Below are positions 8,951 to 17,821 of a DNA stretch of 64,000 nt, one piece after another. The stretch spans positions 4,956,727 through 5,020,726 of the forward strand of contig NZ_CP011514.1 of the NCBI RefSeq assembly GCF_001653795.1. The letters run 5' to 3'. A program made the position numbers and the translations under genes. The DNA is from Mitsuaria sp. 7. GTDB lineage: Bacteria > Pseudomonadota > Gammaproteobacteria > Burkholderiales > Burkholderiaceae_C. The notes beneath the pieces were generated by a model that was not told where the DNA came from, did no database searches, and saw only the letters and a list, made by a program, of their open reading frames with translations. How positions within the stretch are numbered: position 1 is the first letter of the stretch; the number at the start of each line of letters is the position of its first letter.

Positions 8951-9358
8951 ATGCACCTGGACTGGACGCCGGCCGACTGGGAGCTGGAGATCTCCGCGAT
9001 CCGCGCCAGCGGCCCCGGGGGCCAGAACGTCAACAAGGTGAGCAGCGCGGTGCACCTGCGCTTCGACATCCGGCGCTCGACGCTGCCGGCGCTGATCAAG
9101 GAGCGCCTGCTGGCGCTCAGCGACCAGCGGATCACGGCCGAGGGCGTGGTGGTGATCAAGGCCCAGGAATCGCGCAGCCAGGAGCAGAACCGTGCCGATG
9201 CGATCGCGCGGCTGATCGCGCTGGCGCAGAGCGTGGCGCACACGCCGAAGGCGCGCCGGGCGACCAGGCCGACCTACGGATCGCAGAAGCGCCGGCTGGA
9301 GGCCAAGAGCCAGCGCGGCGACATCAAGGCCGGACGCGGCAAGGTCCGCGGCGACTGA
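8951..9358 (+). CDS. arfB: Peptidyl-tRNA hydrolase ArfB (ribosome rescue)
   Basis: 135 aa. It shows the catalytic GGQ motif in [20 protein letters not shown] and the basic C-terminal tail ([20 protein letters not shown]), which in ArfB/YaeJ enters the empty mRNA channel of stalled ribosomes. It hydrolyses peptidyl-tRNA to rescue ribosomes lacking a stop codon. The length matches the family, and the short size excludes the full release factors. It probably shares the alr transcript. Confidence 0.93.
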   Translation: MHLDWTPADWELEISAIRASGPGGQNVNKVSSAVHLRFDIRRSTLPALIKERLLALSDQRITAEGVVVIKAQESRSQEQNRADAIARLIALAQSVAHTPKARRATRPTYGSQKRRLEAKSQRGDIKAGRGKVRGD

Positions 9359-9394
9359 GCCGTCGCGGGTCCGACGAACGACGAGGGAGAGGAC

Positions 9395-10162
9395 ATGTTC
9401 AAGGCATTGCGGATCCTGATCCTGCTCGGGATCCTGTTGGCGGTGGCGATGACCACGCTGGTGGGCCGCTGGCAGGCGCAATCCTGGAAGCGCCCGCAGG
9501 TCGTGACGCTGTATCCGATCAACGCGTCGGGCGACGCGGCGACGGACTTCTATCTGGAGCGACTGGACGCCGCCGCCTTCGCGGGACTGGCGCCCTACTT
9601 CCAGCACGAGGCGGCGCGGTACGGCGTGTCCTTGTCCGAGCCGATGCGGATCGTGCTGGGCAGCCGGGTCCGCGTGGCTCCGCCGGCGGTGCCGCGCGAT
9701 GCGGGACCGCTGTCGGCGATCTCGTGGAGCCTGCGGATGCGCTGGTGGGCGTGGCGTCAGACGCCGCCGAGCTCGCCGGTGCCCGACGTGAAGCTCTTCC
9801 TCATGTATCACCCGCCGGACTTCGCCGGCGCGCTGCCGCATTCGATCGGGCTGGAGAAGGGCCGGCTCGGACTGGTGCACCTGTTCGCGTCCAAGGCGCA
9901 GCAGGCGCAGAACGAGGTGGTCATCGCGCACGAGGCGCTGCACACCTTCGGCGCGACCGACAAGTACGACCCGTCGACGCTGGCGCCGCTGTTCCCCGAA
10001 GGCTTCGCGGAGCCGCGACAGGAACCTCGTTACCCGCAGACGGCGGCCGAGCTGATGGCCGGCCGCATCCCGGTTCGGGAGGGCGAGCTGCGGATCCCGT
10101 CGGCGCTCGGAGAGACGGTCGTCGGTCCGGCGACGGCGGTGGAGATCGGCTGGGTGAAGTAA
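9395..10162 (+). CDS. Membrane-anchored putative zinc metalloprotease, function unknown
   Basis: 255 aa. A single N-terminal membrane anchor (about residues 6-24) precedes a periplasmic domain. The sequence VVIAHEALHTFGATDKYD gives an H-E-x-x-H motif (His179, Glu180, His183) followed by G-A-T-D, an extended gluzincin/metzincin-like zinc site. I do not recognise the family by name. A good ribosome binding site (GAGGGAGAGG) precedes the ATG at 9395. It sits 36 bp after arfB and could be co-transcribed. Protease activity is inferred from the motif alone. Confidence 0.6.
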   Translation: MFKALRILILLGILLAVAMTTLVGRWQAQSWKRPQVVTLYPINASGDAATDFYLERLDAAAFAGLAPYFQHEAARYGVSLSEPMRIVLGSRVRVAPPAVPRDAGPLSAISWSLRMRWWAWRQTPPSSPVPDVKLFLMYHPPDFAGALPHSIGLEKGRLGLVHLFASKAQQAQNEVVIAHEALHTFGATDKYDPSTLAPLFPEGFAEPRQEPRYPQTAAELMAGRIPVREGELRIPSALGETVVGPATAVEIGWVK

Positions 10163-10253
10163 CCGGGCGTTGCGCCCCCTTCATTCGAGGGGGAGCGCCA
10201 CCGCTTTGCAAAGCTGACATGGAGAGAATCCGGCCCGAGAGGGAAGGAACTCC

Positions 10254-11108
10254 ATGAACAAGAAGATCGGCGGGCTGACGCTCGCCCTGGCGGCCATCGC
10301 GAGCATGGCCGCATCGCCGGCGCGCGCGGAACGCATCGAAGTGACCTTCACAGGCACGCTCACGACCGCCACGCGCGACTTCTACTGCGGTGCCTGCACG
10401 ACCGGCGACACGTCCGTGACGCCGCTGGGCCCGCTGACGCTGTCCTCCTCCTGGATCTTCGACATCGGCGAGGCCAGCGGGCTCGGACCCACGAGCGTCT
10501 CAAGCCTTGAATCAACGGATGCCGACGGACGCCCGACCCATGTCGACCTGGCGTTCCAACTGATCGGCAACGGGTCGCTCCCGGTGTCCTCGACAGGCGG
10601 AAACGTCCCGGCGAGCCAGCTGGCGTGGGCGAACGTGGTTGCTCCCGCGGGCCCGGCCAGCGAGTTGATGGACGTGGCCCGCTACCGGATGCTCACGACG
10701 GATCTCGGCGGCGCCGGCGCCCCGGCCGGCAACGAGATCTGGGGCTTGAGCCGTCAACAGGTCTGGACGTCGACCGAGGGCTTGTCGATCTACACGCTTG
10801 CGCAGGTGTCCCAATGGGCCCCCTTCGCTGTGACGGCCGCCAATCTCGGCGAATCGTTCACCGCCGATCAGTTCATCGACCGCCTCCGCCACGATTTCTG
10901 GTGCCAGGGCTGCAGCAACGTGCTGTCCTACGGCGTGTCGGCGGCCAACAGCGCCGGGGTCACCACCTACACCTATTCGGGACCGGTGACGTCCTTCAGC
11001 GTGCGCGTGTTGGCGGCCTCGGCCGTGCCGGAGCCGGCGACCTATGCGCTGATGCTGGCCGGCGTGGCGGTGATCGGTCTGGCCGCTCGACGTCGCAAGA
11101 CCGTCTGA
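10254..11108 (+). CDS. PEP-CTERM sorting domain protein (paralog 1 of 3)
   Basis: 284 aa with a signal peptide (LALAAIASMAASPARA) and a C-terminal PEP-CTERM tail: VPEPATYALMLAGVAVIGLA followed by RRRK. Such tails are recognised and cut by an exosortase and direct proteins to the cell surface or an exopolysaccharide matrix. The body starts with a beta-rich RIEVTFTGTLTTATRDFYCG stretch and has two C-x-x-C pairs (CGAC near the N-terminus, CQGC near residue 220). No exosortase lies in this window. It is the most divergent of three tandem copies. Function unknown. Confidence 0.85.
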   Translation: MNKKIGGLTLALAAIASMAASPARAERIEVTFTGTLTTATRDFYCGACTTGDTSVTPLGPLTLSSSWIFDIGEASGLGPTSVSSLESTDADGRPTHVDLAFQLIGNGSLPVSSTGGNVPASQLAWANVVAPAGPASELMDVARYRMLTTDLGGAGAPAGNEIWGLSRQQVWTSTEGLSIYTLAQVSQWAPFAVTAANLGESFTADQFIDRLRHDFWCQGCSNVLSYGVSAANSAGVTTYTYSGPVTSFSVRVLAASAVPEPATYALMLAGVAVIGLAARRRKTV

Positions 11109-11237
11109 GCGCCGGGTCGCAACGATTCACGACAGTTCGAGGGAGAGGGAAACAATGACGAAGCGCTGGATGGCCGCCCTCGTGGGCGCGATGTTGAGCC
11201 CGGTCGCGATGGCGACGGTGACGGTGACGGTGGAGGG
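11016..11237 (+). repeat. Direct repeat copy A spanning PEP-CTERM tail, spacer and next signal peptide
   Basis: About 222 bp nearly identical, without indels, to 11917-12138 (offset 901 bp). It covers the coding sequence of the C-terminal sorting signal of the first gene, the 46-bp spacer with ribosome binding site, and the start of the second gene. It marks a tandem duplication unit. Confidence 0.85.
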
Positions 11238-12009
11238 GAGCTACACCCACCAGGCCCAGGTGGTCGACTGCCCGTTGGAGGCGGCCGATTGCTCGGCGTA
11301 CACGACCTACTCGGACTTCAGTTCGCCGATCACGCTCACCCACACCTTCACGTTCGAATACGGCCTCTCGCCGAAGGCCGTGGAGTTCACCTCGAGCAGG
11401 TCGACGACCCTGGACCCATTGACGGGCCGCGAACGGGAGCGACTCAGTTTCCGACAGCTGTACACGAGCACGAGCATCCCGGGCCTGTCGACCTCGTTCG
11501 TGCCGGCGGCGCCGACGTCGGTGGTCAATCCCATCGAGGCCGATCCTGACGCGACGGCCCATGTGAACAACATCGCCTGGCGTTCGCGATCCGTCACCCG
11601 CTGGAGCGACACCGGCGAGATCGCCAACGCCACTGAAGGATTCGGCCTCTACAGCGGAGCGATCTGGTCCAACCCCGACGGCAGCGGCTTCGTCAACGAG
11701 ATGAACCTGGGGCTGAACCTGCGCTTCCCCGCGCTGGCGGCGTCGGACTACAACCGGCCCGAATCCACGAGCTACTTCTTCGAACAGCTGTCCAGCCTGG
11801 GGACTTGCGCGGACTGCCTCAGCCTGACTTTCCGGAACGCCTACTGGCGGGCGGACGGCACGTATGGCGAAGCCCAGGTGCTGGGTCGTGCCCGCATCAT
11901 TTCCATGGTGGAGAGCGCCTCGGCCGTGCCGGAGCCGTCGACCTATGCGCTGATGCTGGCGGGGGTGGCGGTGATCGGCTTCGCAGCTCGACGTCGCAAG
12001 ACCGTCTGA
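11155..12009 (+). CDS. PEP-CTERM sorting domain protein (paralog 2 of 3)
   Basis: 284 aa. The signal peptide MTKRWMAALVGAMLSPVAMA is identical to that of paralog 3. It has a Cys pair near the mature N-terminus (VVDCPLEAADC), a C-A-D-C pair near residue 220 and a C-terminal VPEPSTYALMLAGVAVIGFA plus RRRK. The ribosome binding site GAGGGAGAGG is 5 bp from the ATG. The central region has diverged strongly from its neighbours while both ends are almost identical, which suggests homogenisation of the ends or selection for diversity in the middle. Expected to be an exosortase-processed surface protein; role unknown. Confidence 0.85.
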   Translation: MTKRWMAALVGAMLSPVAMATVTVTVEGSYTHQAQVVDCPLEAADCSAYTTYSDFSSPITLTHTFTFEYGLSPKAVEFTSSRSTTLDPLTGRERERLSFRQLYTSTSIPGLSTSFVPAAPTSVVNPIEADPDATAHVNNIAWRSRSVTRWSDTGEIANATEGFGLYSGAIWSNPDGSGFVNEMNLGLNLRFPALAASDYNRPESTSYFFEQLSSLGTCADCLSLTFRNAYWRADGTYGEAQVLGRARIISMVESASAVPEPSTYALMLAGVAVIGFAARRRKTV

Positions 12010-12138
12010 ACGCCCGGTCGCAACGATTCACGACAGTTCGAGGGAGAGGGAAACAATGACGAAGCGCTGGATGGCCGCCCTTGTGGGCGCAATGTTGAGC
12101 CCGGTCGCGATGGCGACGGTCACCGTGACCTTCGAGGG
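11917..12138 (+). repeat. Direct repeat copy B spanning PEP-CTERM tail, spacer and next signal peptide
   Basis: Second copy of the 222-bp repeat described at 11016-11237. Identity is highest across the stop codon, the 46-bp spacer and the signal peptide codons. It could support unequal recombination that removes or adds one gene. Confidence 0.85.
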
Positions 12139-12913
12139 GTTCTACACCTCGCAGAGCCAGGCGATCGATTGCGCGCCGATGGACTGGTCCTGCGTCGGCA
12201 CGACGACGACGCTGGGCACCCCGATCGCGTTCTCGCAGTCGTTCTCGTTCGAATACGGCGTGTCGCCGGGCCGGCTGCCTTTCGTCACCAGCTCGTCGCA
12301 AGGGAAGGACGGCACCGGACGTACCTACGACTGGATGACGGCATCGCAGCGTTATGCCAACTTCCTGACCCACGATCCGGCGGACGCTCAAGTCCCGGCG
12401 CTTCCCGTCGCCACATCCGATCCGGTGGATCGGACGGGCGCGCAGCTCGACGTCAACACCGTCGCGCGCCGCCTCCGCTCCGTGCACGCATGGACGGACA
12501 CCGGCGAGACCCTCCGGAGCGACGAAAGCTTTTCGTTGAACCACGCGGTGATCTGGACCAACGCCGACGGGTCCTACTCCCAGGACAGCTTCAGCATCAG
12601 CCCGGCCAAGTCCCCGTCCTTCGCGGGCACCGTGGCCAACGCCTATGACGTCACGTCGGACGCCTACTTCCTGGCCTTGATGGATCGGCTCGGTGGCTGC
12701 GCAAGCTGTCTTACCGTGAACCTGTCGAACAGATACGCCCGTGCCGACGGCGTGACCGGCAGCACATCGCTGACGGGCTTCGGCCGCATCGTCTCGATCA
12801 CCGAGACCGCCTCGGCCGTGCCAGAGCCGTCGACCTACGCGCTGATGCTGGCGGGCGTGGCCGCGATCGGCGTTGCCGCCCGTCGGCGTCGCGCCGCTGC
12901 GGCGAACGGGTGA
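12056..12913 (+). CDS. PEP-CTERM sorting domain protein (paralog 3 of 3)
   Basis: 285 aa. Same signal peptide as paralog 2, a Cys pair near the mature N-terminus (AIDCAPMDWSC), a C-A-S-C pair near residue 220, and the tail VPEPSTYALMLAGVAAIGVA ending in RRRRAAAANG. The mature start VTVTFEGFYTSQ resembles VTVTVEGSYTHQ of paralog 2 and the IEVTFTG of paralog 1, so the fold is likely shared. It ends 7 bp before the convergent DMT permease gene, with no obvious terminator between. Function unknown. Confidence 0.85.
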   Translation: MTKRWMAALVGAMLSPVAMATVTVTFEGFYTSQSQAIDCAPMDWSCVGTTTTLGTPIAFSQSFSFEYGVSPGRLPFVTSSSQGKDGTGRTYDWMTASQRYANFLTHDPADAQVPALPVATSDPVDRTGAQLDVNTVARRLRSVHAWTDTGETLRSDESFSLNHAVIWTNADGSYSQDSFSISPAKSPSFAGTVANAYDVTSDAYFLALMDRLGGCASCLTVNLSNRYARADGVTGSTSLTGFGRIVSITETASAVPEPSTYALMLAGVAAIGVAARRRRAAAANG

Positions 12914-12919
12914 CTTCGC

Positions 12920-13804
12920 TCACCGCTGCGGCCGCGTCGCCACGTAGATGCTGCTCAAGCACAGCACCATGCCGGCGAGCGCGAGGGCCGTCGGCCGCCA
13001 GCCTTCGAAGATCGCCGAGATCACCAGCGCGATCACCGGGATCACCACGCCGGTCAGCGCAGCGCGCGCCGTGCCCTGGCGCTGCGCGAGCTTGAAGTAC
13101 AGGACGAACGCAAACACCGAGCCGAAGACCGCCAGGTACAGCAGGCTGAAGACGTATTCCGGCGTCCATGCGAAGTTCAGGCCCTGCCCTGTCGTCACCG
13201 ACGCCAGCAGCAGGAACACCGCGCCGTAGCCCATGCTCCACGCCAGCACCGGCACCAGCGCCAGGCCGCGGCGGGTCAAGGTCAGCGTCAGGACGTTGCC
13301 GATGACGGCGGCCAGCACCGCCACCAGGCCGATCGCCAGGCCGTAGGCCGCCGTCGGGCGGGCGCCGGTCGAAGCGATCTCCGGCCAGAAGATCATCACC
13401 ACCCCCGCCACGGCGCCCGCCGACGCCGCCAGGAAGCGACCCGTCACGCGCTGCGCGAAGAAGATCCGCCCCGTCAGCGCGTTGCCGAACACCATCAGGC
13501 AGAACAGCACCGCCACCAGCCCGCTGGGGATGTGGCGCTCGGCCTCGTAGACGGAGAAGTAGTTGCCGCTGTACTGCACGATCCCCGTCGCCAGCATCAG
13601 CCCGTGCGCCGACAGCGGCAGCTTCAGCGACTGCTTCTGCCAGCGCGCGAAGCCCGCCAGCATCAGCGCCGCCAGACCGAAGCGCCAGCCCACCGAATTG
13701 AGGATCGGCACGCCCGAGGCGAGCTGATACAGGATCACGTGCCACGTGCTGGCCCAGATCAGCGTCGGGCCCCAGAACAACCAGCGATCGGAAACGGTGG
13801 ACAT
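12920..13804 (-). CDS. DMT-superfamily (EamA) permease
   Basis: 294 aa with about ten hydrophobic segments and two EamA repeats. The start is the ATG at 13804 (MSTVSDRWLFWGPTLIWAST); the open frame extends upstream to 13849 but that part is polar and out of family. The internal WEPTLIWAST-like start and the PEIASTG loop are typical of RhaT/EamA exporters. The substrate is unknown. It lies downstream of a RhtB-type exporter on the same strand, separated by a hairpin. Confidence 0.85.
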   Translation of the reverse strand: MSTVSDRWLFWGPTLIWASTWHVILYQLASGVPILNSVGWRFGLAALMLAGFARWQKQSLKLPLSAHGLMLATGIVQYSGNYFSVYEAERHIPSGLVAVLFCLMVFGNALTGRIFFAQRVTGRFLAASAGAVAGVVMIFWPEIASTGARPTAAYGLAIGLVAVLAAVIGNVLTLTLTRRGLALVPVLAWSMGYGAVFLLLASVTTGQGLNFAWTPEYVFSLLYLAVFGSVFAFVLYFKLAQRQGTARAALTGVVIPVIALVISAIFEGWRPTALALAGMVLCLSSIYVATRPQR

Positions 13805-13872
13805 GATGTGCGGCAGCGATCTGTACCGGCCGCCCGTGCGCGTAGGCATTCAGCGGGCCGGTGGAAACGACG

Positions 13873-13895
13873 AGGCCGCCCTGTGGGGGCGGCCT
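13873..13895 (-). terminator. Hairpin, probable terminator of the RhtB-type gene
   Basis: Inverted repeat with 9-bp arms (AGGCCGCCC and its complement) and a 5-base loop, 55 bp after the stop of the RhtB-type gene. Only a weak T-rich stretch (CGTCGTTTCC) follows on the minus strand, so termination may be partial. Confidence 0.5.
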
Positions 13896-13949
13896 TCGGT
13901 GGGAGGCGACACCCTTGTGGGGGTCACCTGATGATTGGGATGTCGCGCC

Positions 13950-14582
13950 TCAGTCGGCGGCCTTCTTGAAGGTCGCCAGCAACGCGCCGGCACCGACGAA
14001 CAGCGATCCGAAGATCCGGTTCATCGCCTTCAGATGCGATTCCGACTTCAGCGCCCGCAGCACGCGCGCGGCCAGCAGCGTGTAGCCGGCCATCACCACG
14101 GCGTCGGTGAAGGCCAGCGTCGCGCCGATCACCGCGTACTGCTGTGTCAGGCTGTGATGCAGGTTCAGGAACTGCGGCACCACGGCCAGCAGGAAGACCG
14201 TGCCCTTGGGGTTCACCGCGTTGATGCCCCAGCCGCGCAGGATCAGGTCGCGACGCGAGACCTGCCGGCCCTCGGCCTGTTCGGCGACCAGCGGCTTGGC
14301 CGGCGAGCGCCATTGCTGGATGCCCAGGTACACGAGGTAGGCCACGCCGGCCCACTTGACCACCGCGAAGGCCTGTTCGGACGCCGCGATCAGCGCGCCC
14401 AGTCCGGCGCCGACCACCACGATCTGGGTCAGGATGCCCAGGATCAGGCCCATGGTCATGAAGTAGCCGCGCTGGAAGCCGTGATTCAGCCCGGCGCTCA
14501 TCGCCGCGATGGCACCGGCGCCCGGGGACAGGCTGATGGCCCAGGAGGCCGCGAAGAACCCCAGCCAGACTGACAACTCCAT
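13950..14582 (-). CDS. LysE/RhtB-family amino acid exporter
   Basis: 210 aa with six predicted membrane segments. The N-terminus (SWAISLSPGAGAIAAMSAGLNHGFQRG) shows the RhtB signature, here in short form SLSPGAGAIAAMSAG; GWGINAVNPKGTVFLLAV is the second conserved block. Such proteins export homoserine, threonine or other amino acids through the inner membrane. The start is the ATG at 14582; an alternative ATG five codons upstream is possible. The gene is divergent from the sodium:solute symporter. Confidence 0.9.
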   Translation of the reverse strand: MELSVWLGFFAASWAISLSPGAGAIAAMSAGLNHGFQRGYFMTMGLILGILTQIVVVGAGLGALIAASEQAFAVVKWAGVAYLVYLGIQQWRSPAKPLVAEQAEGRQVSRRDLILRGWGINAVNPKGTVFLLAVVPQFLNLHHSLTQQYAVIGATLAFTDAVVMAGYTLLAARVLRALKSESHLKAMNRIFGSLFVGAGALLATFKKAAD

Positions 14583-14717
14583 GATCGACTCCTTCAAACG
14601 AGCCGACGTTGTAGCACGCCCCCTTCCGGCCGACGAAGGTCAGGGAATAGGCGGAGTTATGCCTGCTGCCACATTCGGAATGCCGCCCCCGCGGCGGTGC
14701 TCCAATAATCCCGCGCC

Positions 14718-16184
14718 ATGTCCGCCACCGTCCTGCTCGTCGTCGTCGTCGCCTACTTCTCGCTGCTGCTGGCGGTGGCCTGGTGGACGTCCCGCCGCGC
14801 GGACAACGACAGCTTCTTCATCGGCAACCGCAACAGCCACTGGGGGCTGGTCGCCTTCGGGATGATCGGCACCTCGCTCTCCGGGGTGACCTTCATCAGC
14901 GTGCCGGGCTCCGTCGGCGCCGGCGCGTTCAGCTACTTCCAGATCATGCTGGGCCAGTTCGCCGGCTACGCGGTCGTCGCCTTCGTGCTGCTGCCGCTCT
15001 ATTACCGGCTCCACCTGAGCTCCATCTACCGCTACCTCGGCACGCGCCTGGGCGTCGCCGCGCACCGCACCGGCGCCGGCTTCTTCATCCTGTCCCGCAC
15101 GCTCGGTGCGACCGCCCGGCTCTACCTGGTCGTGCGTATCCTGCAGGACCTGGTGCTCGCCCAGTTCGGCATGCCGTTCTGGCTCAGCGCGCTGCTGGTG
15201 CTCGTGATGATCCTGCTCTACACGCTCGAGGGCGGCGTCAAGACCATCGTCTGGACCGACACGCTGCAGACTACCGGCATGCTCGGCGGCCTCGTCATCT
15301 GCGTCGTCTTCCTGCTCCATGCGCTGGGCCTGGACCTGGCGTCGGGCTGGCAGGCGATGCGCGCGGCCGGCCTCGCCGAGGTGTTCGTCACCGATCCGAT
15401 GAGCGCCTCGCACTGGGCCAAGCAGCTGCTCGCCGGCGCGGCAATCGCCGTCGCGATGACGGGACTCGACCAGGAGATGATGCAGAAGAACATCTCGGTC
15501 AAGCGCCTGGCCGACGCGCAGAAGAACATGATGGTGATGGCGGCCATCATGACCGTCGTGGTGCTGCTGTTCCTGTTCCTCGGCGGCCTGCTGACGATGT
15601 ATGCGCAGCAGCAGGACATCGCCGCCCACGGCGACCGGTTGTTCCCCGCCGTCGTCATGGGCCACCTGCCGGCCTGGGTGCAGTTGATCTTCGTGGTCGC
15701 GCTGATCTCGGCGCTGTTCCCGAGCGCCGACGGCGCCATCACCGCGCTCACGTCCAGCACCTGCATCGACCTCATCGGCCTGCAGGAGCGCCGCGACTGG
15801 GACGAGGCCCGCCAGCGCCGCGTCCGCAAGGCGGTGCACCTCGGCTACGCGCTGCTGTTCCTGCTGCTGACGCTGGGCTTCCGCTGGCTGGACGATCCCA
15901 GCATGGTCTCCGTCATCCTCAAGCTGGCGGGCTACACCTACGGGCCGCTGCTGGGGCTGTTCGCCTTCGGCATCCTGACCACGCGGACCTTGCGCGGCGG
16001 CGTTCTCCCATGGGTCGCGCTGGCCGCGCCGGCCCTGTGCTGGGTCGTCGACGCCCACCAGTCCACCCTCTTCGGGGACTACCGGATGGGGTTGGAGTTG
16101 CTGCTGGTGAATGCCGGGCTGACCTTCGGGGGACTCTGGGTGGGCTCCCGGCCCGCCGCTTATCCCCAGCCGAAGGCCGCTTGA
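14718..16184 (+). CDS. Sodium:solute symporter family protein
   Basis: 488 aa with about thirteen membrane segments, the standard size of the SSS family. Conserved pieces include the N-terminal WWTSRRADNDSFFIGNRN (typical of the family), GTSLSGVTFISVPG and GLDQEMMQKNISVKRLADAQ. It takes up an organic solute with sodium; the substrate (sugar, proline, pantothenate or other) cannot be decided. The start is the ATG at 14718. The downstream 164 bp to radA is rich in TCCACA motifs. Confidence 0.88.
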   Translation: MSATVLLVVVVAYFSLLLAVAWWTSRRADNDSFFIGNRNSHWGLVAFGMIGTSLSGVTFISVPGSVGAGAFSYFQIMLGQFAGYAVVAFVLLPLYYRLHLSSIYRYLGTRLGVAAHRTGAGFFILSRTLGATARLYLVVRILQDLVLAQFGMPFWLSALLVLVMILLYTLEGGVKTIVWTDTLQTTGMLGGLVICVVFLLHALGLDLASGWQAMRAAGLAEVFVTDPMSASHWAKQLLAGAAIAVAMTGLDQEMMQKNISVKRLADAQKNMMVMAAIMTVVVLLFLFLGGLLTMYAQQQDIAAHGDRLFPAVVMGHLPAWVQLIFVVALISALFPSADGAITALTSSTCIDLIGLQERRDWDEARQRRVRKAVHLGYALLFLLLTLGFRWLDDPSMVSVILKLAGYTYGPLLGLFAFGILTTRTLRGGVLPWVALAAPALCWVVDAHQSTLFGDYRMGLELLLVNAGLTFGGLWVGSRPAAYPQPKAA

Positions 16185-16348
16185 GCACAGCCTGACCCCA
16201 GGCTGTCCACAGGCCATCCCCAGCGAAAGGCGGGGTTTCCCACCGGGCGCCCCCAACTCATCCCCCGTCGCCCCACAGCGGACGCACTGCAAATCCACAG
16301 GCTTCTCAACAGGGTTGTCCACAGCGCGGGCGGCGACAATCCCGTCCC

Positions 16349-17707
16349 ATGGCTGCTCAGAAATCCCATTACGTCTGCTCCGAATGTGGCGCCACCAGCG
16401 CCAAATGGCTGGGCCGCTGCCCGTCCTGCAGTGCCTGGAACACCCTGGTCGAAACCGCCGCCGAGCCCGCCGCCGGCAAGAACCGCTTCCAGGCGCTGGC
16501 CCGCAGCCAGCCCGTCGCGACGCTGTCCGAGATCGAGGCCCGCGACTTCGAACGCACGCCCACTTCGCTGGAGGAACTGGACCGCGTGCTGGGCGGCGGC
16601 ATCGTCACCGGCGGCGTGGTGCTGATCGGCGGCGACCCGGGCATCGGCAAGTCGACGCTGCTGCTGCAGGCCGTCGACGCGCTGTCCCGCCAGATGAAGG
16701 TGCTCTACGTCACCGGCGAGGAATCCGGCGCGCAGGTCGCGATGCGTTCCCGTCGCCTGGGCCTGGACGGCTCCCAGGTGCGCGTGCTGGCCGAGATCGG
16801 CCTGGAGAAGATCCTGGCCACCATCGAGGTGGAGCAGCCCGATTTCTGCGTCATCGACTCCATCCAGACGATGTACTCCGAGCAGCTGTCCTCGGCGCCC
16901 GGGTCGGTCGCGCAGGTTCGCGAATGCGCCGCGCAGCTGACCCGCACCGCCAAGTCCGGCGGCTGCGCGATGGTGCTGGTCGGCCACGTGACCAAGGAAG
17001 GCGCGCTGGCCGGCCCGCGCGTGCTGGAACACATCGTCGACACCGTCCTCTACTTCGAGGGCGACACCCACAGCAGTTACCGGCTGGTGCGCGCGATCAA
17101 GAACCGCTTCGGCGCGGTCAACGAGATCGGCGTCTTCGCCATGACCGAGAAGGGCCTGAAGGGCGTCTCCAATCCGAGCGCCATCTTCCTGTCCACGCAC
17201 GGCGAGCCGGTGCCCGGCTCCTGCGTGCTGGTCACGCTGGAGGGCACGCGGCCGCTGCTGGTGGAACTGCAGGCGCTGGTGGACGGCGGCGGACCCAGCC
17301 CGCGCCGGCTGTCCGTGGGCCTGGACCGGGACCGGCTCGCGATGCTGCTGGCGGTGCTGCACCGCCACGCGGGCGTGGCGACGATGGACCAGGACGTCTT
17401 CGTCAACGCCGTCGGCGGCGTGCGCATCAGCGAGCCGGCGGCCGACCTGGCCGTGCTGCTCGCCATCCAGAGCTCGCTGCGCGGCAAGCCGCTGCCCAAG
17501 GGCTTCTTCGCCTTCGGCGAGGTCGGCCTGGCCGGCGAGGTCCGTCCCGCGCCGCGCGGCCAGGAGCGGCTGAAGGAAGCGGCCAAGCTGGGCTTCTCGA
17601 TCGCGGTCGTGCCGCAGGCCAACGCGCCGAAGAAACCGATCGACGGGCTGACGGTCCACCCGGTCGCCCGCATCGAGGACGCCATCGAGATCCTGCGCGC
17701 GATGTGA
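16349..17707 (+). CDS. radA: DNA repair protein RadA
   Basis: 452 aa, normal length. The N-terminal zinc finger has Cys10, Cys13, Cys24 and Cys27; Walker A is GGDPGIGKS (94-102); the RadA-specific KNRFG motif lies near residue 250; the C-terminus is a Lon-like domain (GGVRISEPAADLAVLLAI). RadA is a RecA-like branch-migration helicase that helps process recombination intermediates. The ATG at 16349 directly follows the TCCACA-rich spacer. The next gene starts 114 bp later on the same strand. Confidence 0.96.
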   Translation: MAAQKSHYVCSECGATSAKWLGRCPSCSAWNTLVETAAEPAAGKNRFQALARSQPVATLSEIEARDFERTPTSLEELDRVLGGGIVTGGVVLIGGDPGIGKSTLLLQAVDALSRQMKVLYVTGEESGAQVAMRSRRLGLDGSQVRVLAEIGLEKILATIEVEQPDFCVIDSIQTMYSEQLSSAPGSVAQVRECAAQLTRTAKSGGCAMVLVGHVTKEGALAGPRVLEHIVDTVLYFEGDTHSSYRLVRAIKNRFGAVNEIGVFAMTEKGLKGVSNPSAIFLSTHGEPVPGSCVLVTLEGTRPLLVELQALVDGGGPSPRRLSVGLDRDRLAMLLAVLHRHAGVATMDQDVFVNAVGGVRISEPAADLAVLLAIQSSLRGKPLPKGFFAFGEVGLAGEVRPAPRGQERLKEAAKLGFSIAVVPQANAPKKPIDGLTVHPVARIEDAIEILRAM

Positions 17708-17821
17708 GGTCGACGACGGGGAAGCCGGCGGCGGCATCCGCAATCGCCACACCCGTCGCCGCAGCGGCGCGACGACAATCCCGGGTTCCGCCCTTCCCCG
17801 CCCCCTTCGGAGTTCCCCCGC

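Noticed and set aside
14640..16322. 560-aa minus-strand frame opposite the sodium symporter
   Set aside because: Rich in Gln, His, Asp and Glu with no hydrophobic pattern; it mirrors the symporter codons and has no family resemblance.
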